NCBI RefSeq assembly: GCF_002163755.1
Contig: NZ_CP015864.1
Span: forward strand, 1,302,001 to 1,366,000
Reading direction: 5' to 3'
DNA length: 64,000 nt
From: Vibrio campbellii CAIM 519 = NBRC 15631 = ATCC 25920
GTDB lineage: Bacteria; Pseudomonadota; Gammaproteobacteria; Enterobacterales; Vibrionaceae
Made by a program: the position numbers and the translations under genes. The notes beneath the pieces are model-generated. The model did not search any database, had not been told where the DNA came from, and saw only the letters and a list, made by a program, of their open reading frames with translations. Shown here one piece after another: positions 62,819 to 64,000 of the stretch (position 1 is the stretch's first letter; each line of letters opens with the position of its first letter).

Positions 62819-62849
62819 AAAAACGGCTTCCTAAGTAAAGCCGTTTTTT
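62819..62849. terminator. Bidirectional terminator after brnQ
   Basis: Stem AAACGGCTT (62821-62829) / AAGCCGTTT (62838-62846) with an 8-base loop and T-runs on both strands. Confidence 0.9.
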
Positions 62850-64000
62850 CTACGTGTAATCAGAGCGATTCAACCCAAACTTCTGCATCTTTTGGTTGAG
62901 GGTTCGGCGTGGTAAATCTAATTCGACCATCACATCCGTAATTCTTCCTTGGTTTCGAACTAACGAATCATGTAGCACCTTGCGTTCAAAATTATGCAGC
63001 TGAATCACCAACGGCACCCCTGCATGTGTCTCTTCGTTTGTCGAGGAAGGGCGACTAGAGAGAATTTCCATAACCGAAATGGTGTTGTCTAACGCGAACC
63101 TTATGGCCACGTTTCGTAGTTCCCGCACATTGCCCGGCCACGCATAAGCAAGAATGGCTTTTCTATCGGCTTCACTCACAGGCCGGCAGTTTGGGTTGTT
63201 CTTCAAGGTGAAATGTTCGAATAAGATCAATGCGTCTTCTTCACGCTCTCTCAGTGGCGGTAGATAGATCTGCGCCACATTAAGGCGATAATATAAATCC
63301 TGACGAAAGTCGTCATGATCATTGAGATCTTCTTTCGCCGCCGCGATCACCCGTAAATCAACAGAGATTTGTTGGTTGCCACCGACTCGCTCTATGGTGT
63401 GTTCTTGAAGAGCGCGCAATACTTTCACTTGCATTGACAGGGGCATACTTTCTACTTCATCAAAAAACAAGGTGCCCTTATCTGCGTATTCAAGTTTACC
63501 AATGCGCTTTTTGGCCGCGCCGGTAAATGCACCAGCTTCATGGCCAAATAATTCGCTCTCGAACAGCGTTTCAGGAATTGCGCCACAGTTGATAGGCACA
63601 AAGTGATAGGATCTCCGTTGGCTCTCATTATGCAAACTGGTGGCCACCAGCTCTTTACCACAACCTGTTTCACCATAAATGATCACGTTAGTATCAATTC
63701 GCGCTAGCTTGGCAACTTGCTCCCTTAGTTTTTGCATCACTTTGCTTCGCCCAACCAACACTTCTTCTAAGCCGCTGATGCGAGAAAGATACTCCTGACG
63801 ATCTTGAGTAGAAGTTTGTGCGCGATAATTCTCAACGGCCTCAGTCACGCGTTGAGATAGACGCTCTGGCAGGAAAGGCTTCTCAACAAAATCAAACGCA
63901 CCGCGTTGTAAAGCACCAACGGCCATATCGACATCACCGTGGCCAGTGATCAAAATAATCGGAGTTTGAATGTGGTTGGCAATCAGGCTTTCTAGTATCG
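62850..64000 (-). CDS. Sigma-54-dependent response regulator (DctD-like), 5' end outside window
   Basis: Visible from the middle of the receiver domain: IQTPIILITGHGDVDMAV and FDFVEKPF (the conserved lysine). The AAA+ domain shows Walker A GETGCGKE, the sigma-54 contact GAFTGA, and Walker B GTLFFDEVES. A Fis-type HTH is at the C-terminus (GRITDVMVELDLPRRTLNQK). The aspartate acceptor lies beyond the edge. Such regulators drive transport operons from sigma-54 promoters in response to C4-dicarboxylates or similar acids. The TAXI-TRAP operon nearby has a sigma-54 promoter and is a candidate target. Confidence 0.87.
   Translation of the reverse strand, partial: ILESLIANHIQTPIILITGHGDVDMAVGALQRGAFDFVEKPFLPERLSQRVTEAVENYRAQTSTQDRQEYLSRISGLEEVLVGRSKVMQKLREQVAKLARIDTNVIIYGETGCGKELVATSLHNESQRRSYHFVPINCGAIPETLFESELFGHEAGAFTGAAKKRIGKLEYADKGTLFFDEVESMPLSMQVKVLRALQEHTIERVGGNQQISVDLRVIAAAKEDLNDHDDFRQDLYYRLNVAQIYLPPLREREEDALILFEHFTLKNNPNCRPVSEADRKAILAYAWPGNVRELRNVAIRFALDNTISVMEILSSRPSSTNEETHAGVPLVIQLHNFERKVLHDSLVRNQGRITDVMVELDLPRRTLNQKMQKFGLNRSDYT

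Noticed and set aside
1..64000. Phage, transposase, integron attC or CRISPR array
   Set aside because: No transposase, integrase or phage gene, and no regularly spaced repeat array, was found.

Overview
The window reads as part of a Vibrio genome, most likely the second chromosome of a Harveyi-clade species close to V. alginolyticus or V. parahaemolyticus. The evidence is the thermolabile lecithinase/haemolysin gene beside a secreted subtilase, a Qrr quorum-sensing small RNA with a sigma-54 promoter, many Vibrio-typical small exported proteins, and moderate GC with Shine-Dalgarno-led genes. No phage, transposase or CRISPR array is visible. Species identity is an inference from remembered protein similarity, not a search.

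Layout. 1-6.6 kb: a partial OmpA-like porin, an M14 carboxypeptidase, an amine/amino-acid FAD oxidase, a DUF3316-type exported protein, a VirK/YbjX protein and a small outer-membrane barrel. 6.7-16.7 kb: a complete 2-aminoethylphosphonate (AEP) locus. It has a DMT permease, the regulator PhnR, a fused permease, an ATPase and a binding protein on the minus strand, and phnW-pbfA-phnX on the plus strand. Three TGGT-N4-ACCA palindromes in front of phnT, phnS and phnW look like PhnR operators. A pair of repeat elements separates phnS from phnT. 16.7-21.2 kb: a secreted subtilase, a free-standing propeptide-like inhibitor and, divergently, the lecithinase tlh. 21.3-26.9 kb: small lipoprotein and hypothetical genes, a Nudix hydrolase, yjjG, and LysR and WYL regulators. 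26.9-33.2 kb: a 1373-residue metalloprotease lipoprotein, its outer-membrane partner gene, and about 1 kb of AT-rich non-coding DNA with a perfect CRP box.

33.3-39.6 kb: an acetyltransferase, an OsmC protein, exported MsrAB, and a light-repair group (DUF2256, SDR, Fe-S photolyase, CRY-DASH). 39.9-45.0 kb: two GGDEF proteins flank a DUF3612-type regulator and the convergent Qrr RNA. 45.1-51.9 kb: an AlkB-like dioxygenase, a DUF3541-type protein, an HTH protein, a degenerate GlgC-like protein, nupC with a structured leader and a 38-residue leader ORF, tRNA-Leu(GAG), and a DUF2913 protein. 51.9-56.0 kb: tnaC-tnaA, an orphan nqrB, a cystatin-like exported protein and a GrpB protein. 56.1-64 kb: a TAXI-type TRAP transporter in an operon with L-2-hydroxyglutarate oxidase behind a sigma-54 promoter, brnQ with a branched-chain-rich leader peptide, and a truncated sigma-54 response regulator at the window edge.

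Major themes are scavenging (phosphonates, peptides, nucleosides, branched-chain amino acids, 2-hydroxy acids) and secreted degradative enzymes. Several operons carry leader peptides or RNA-level control. Most genes are bounded by clear intrinsic terminators.
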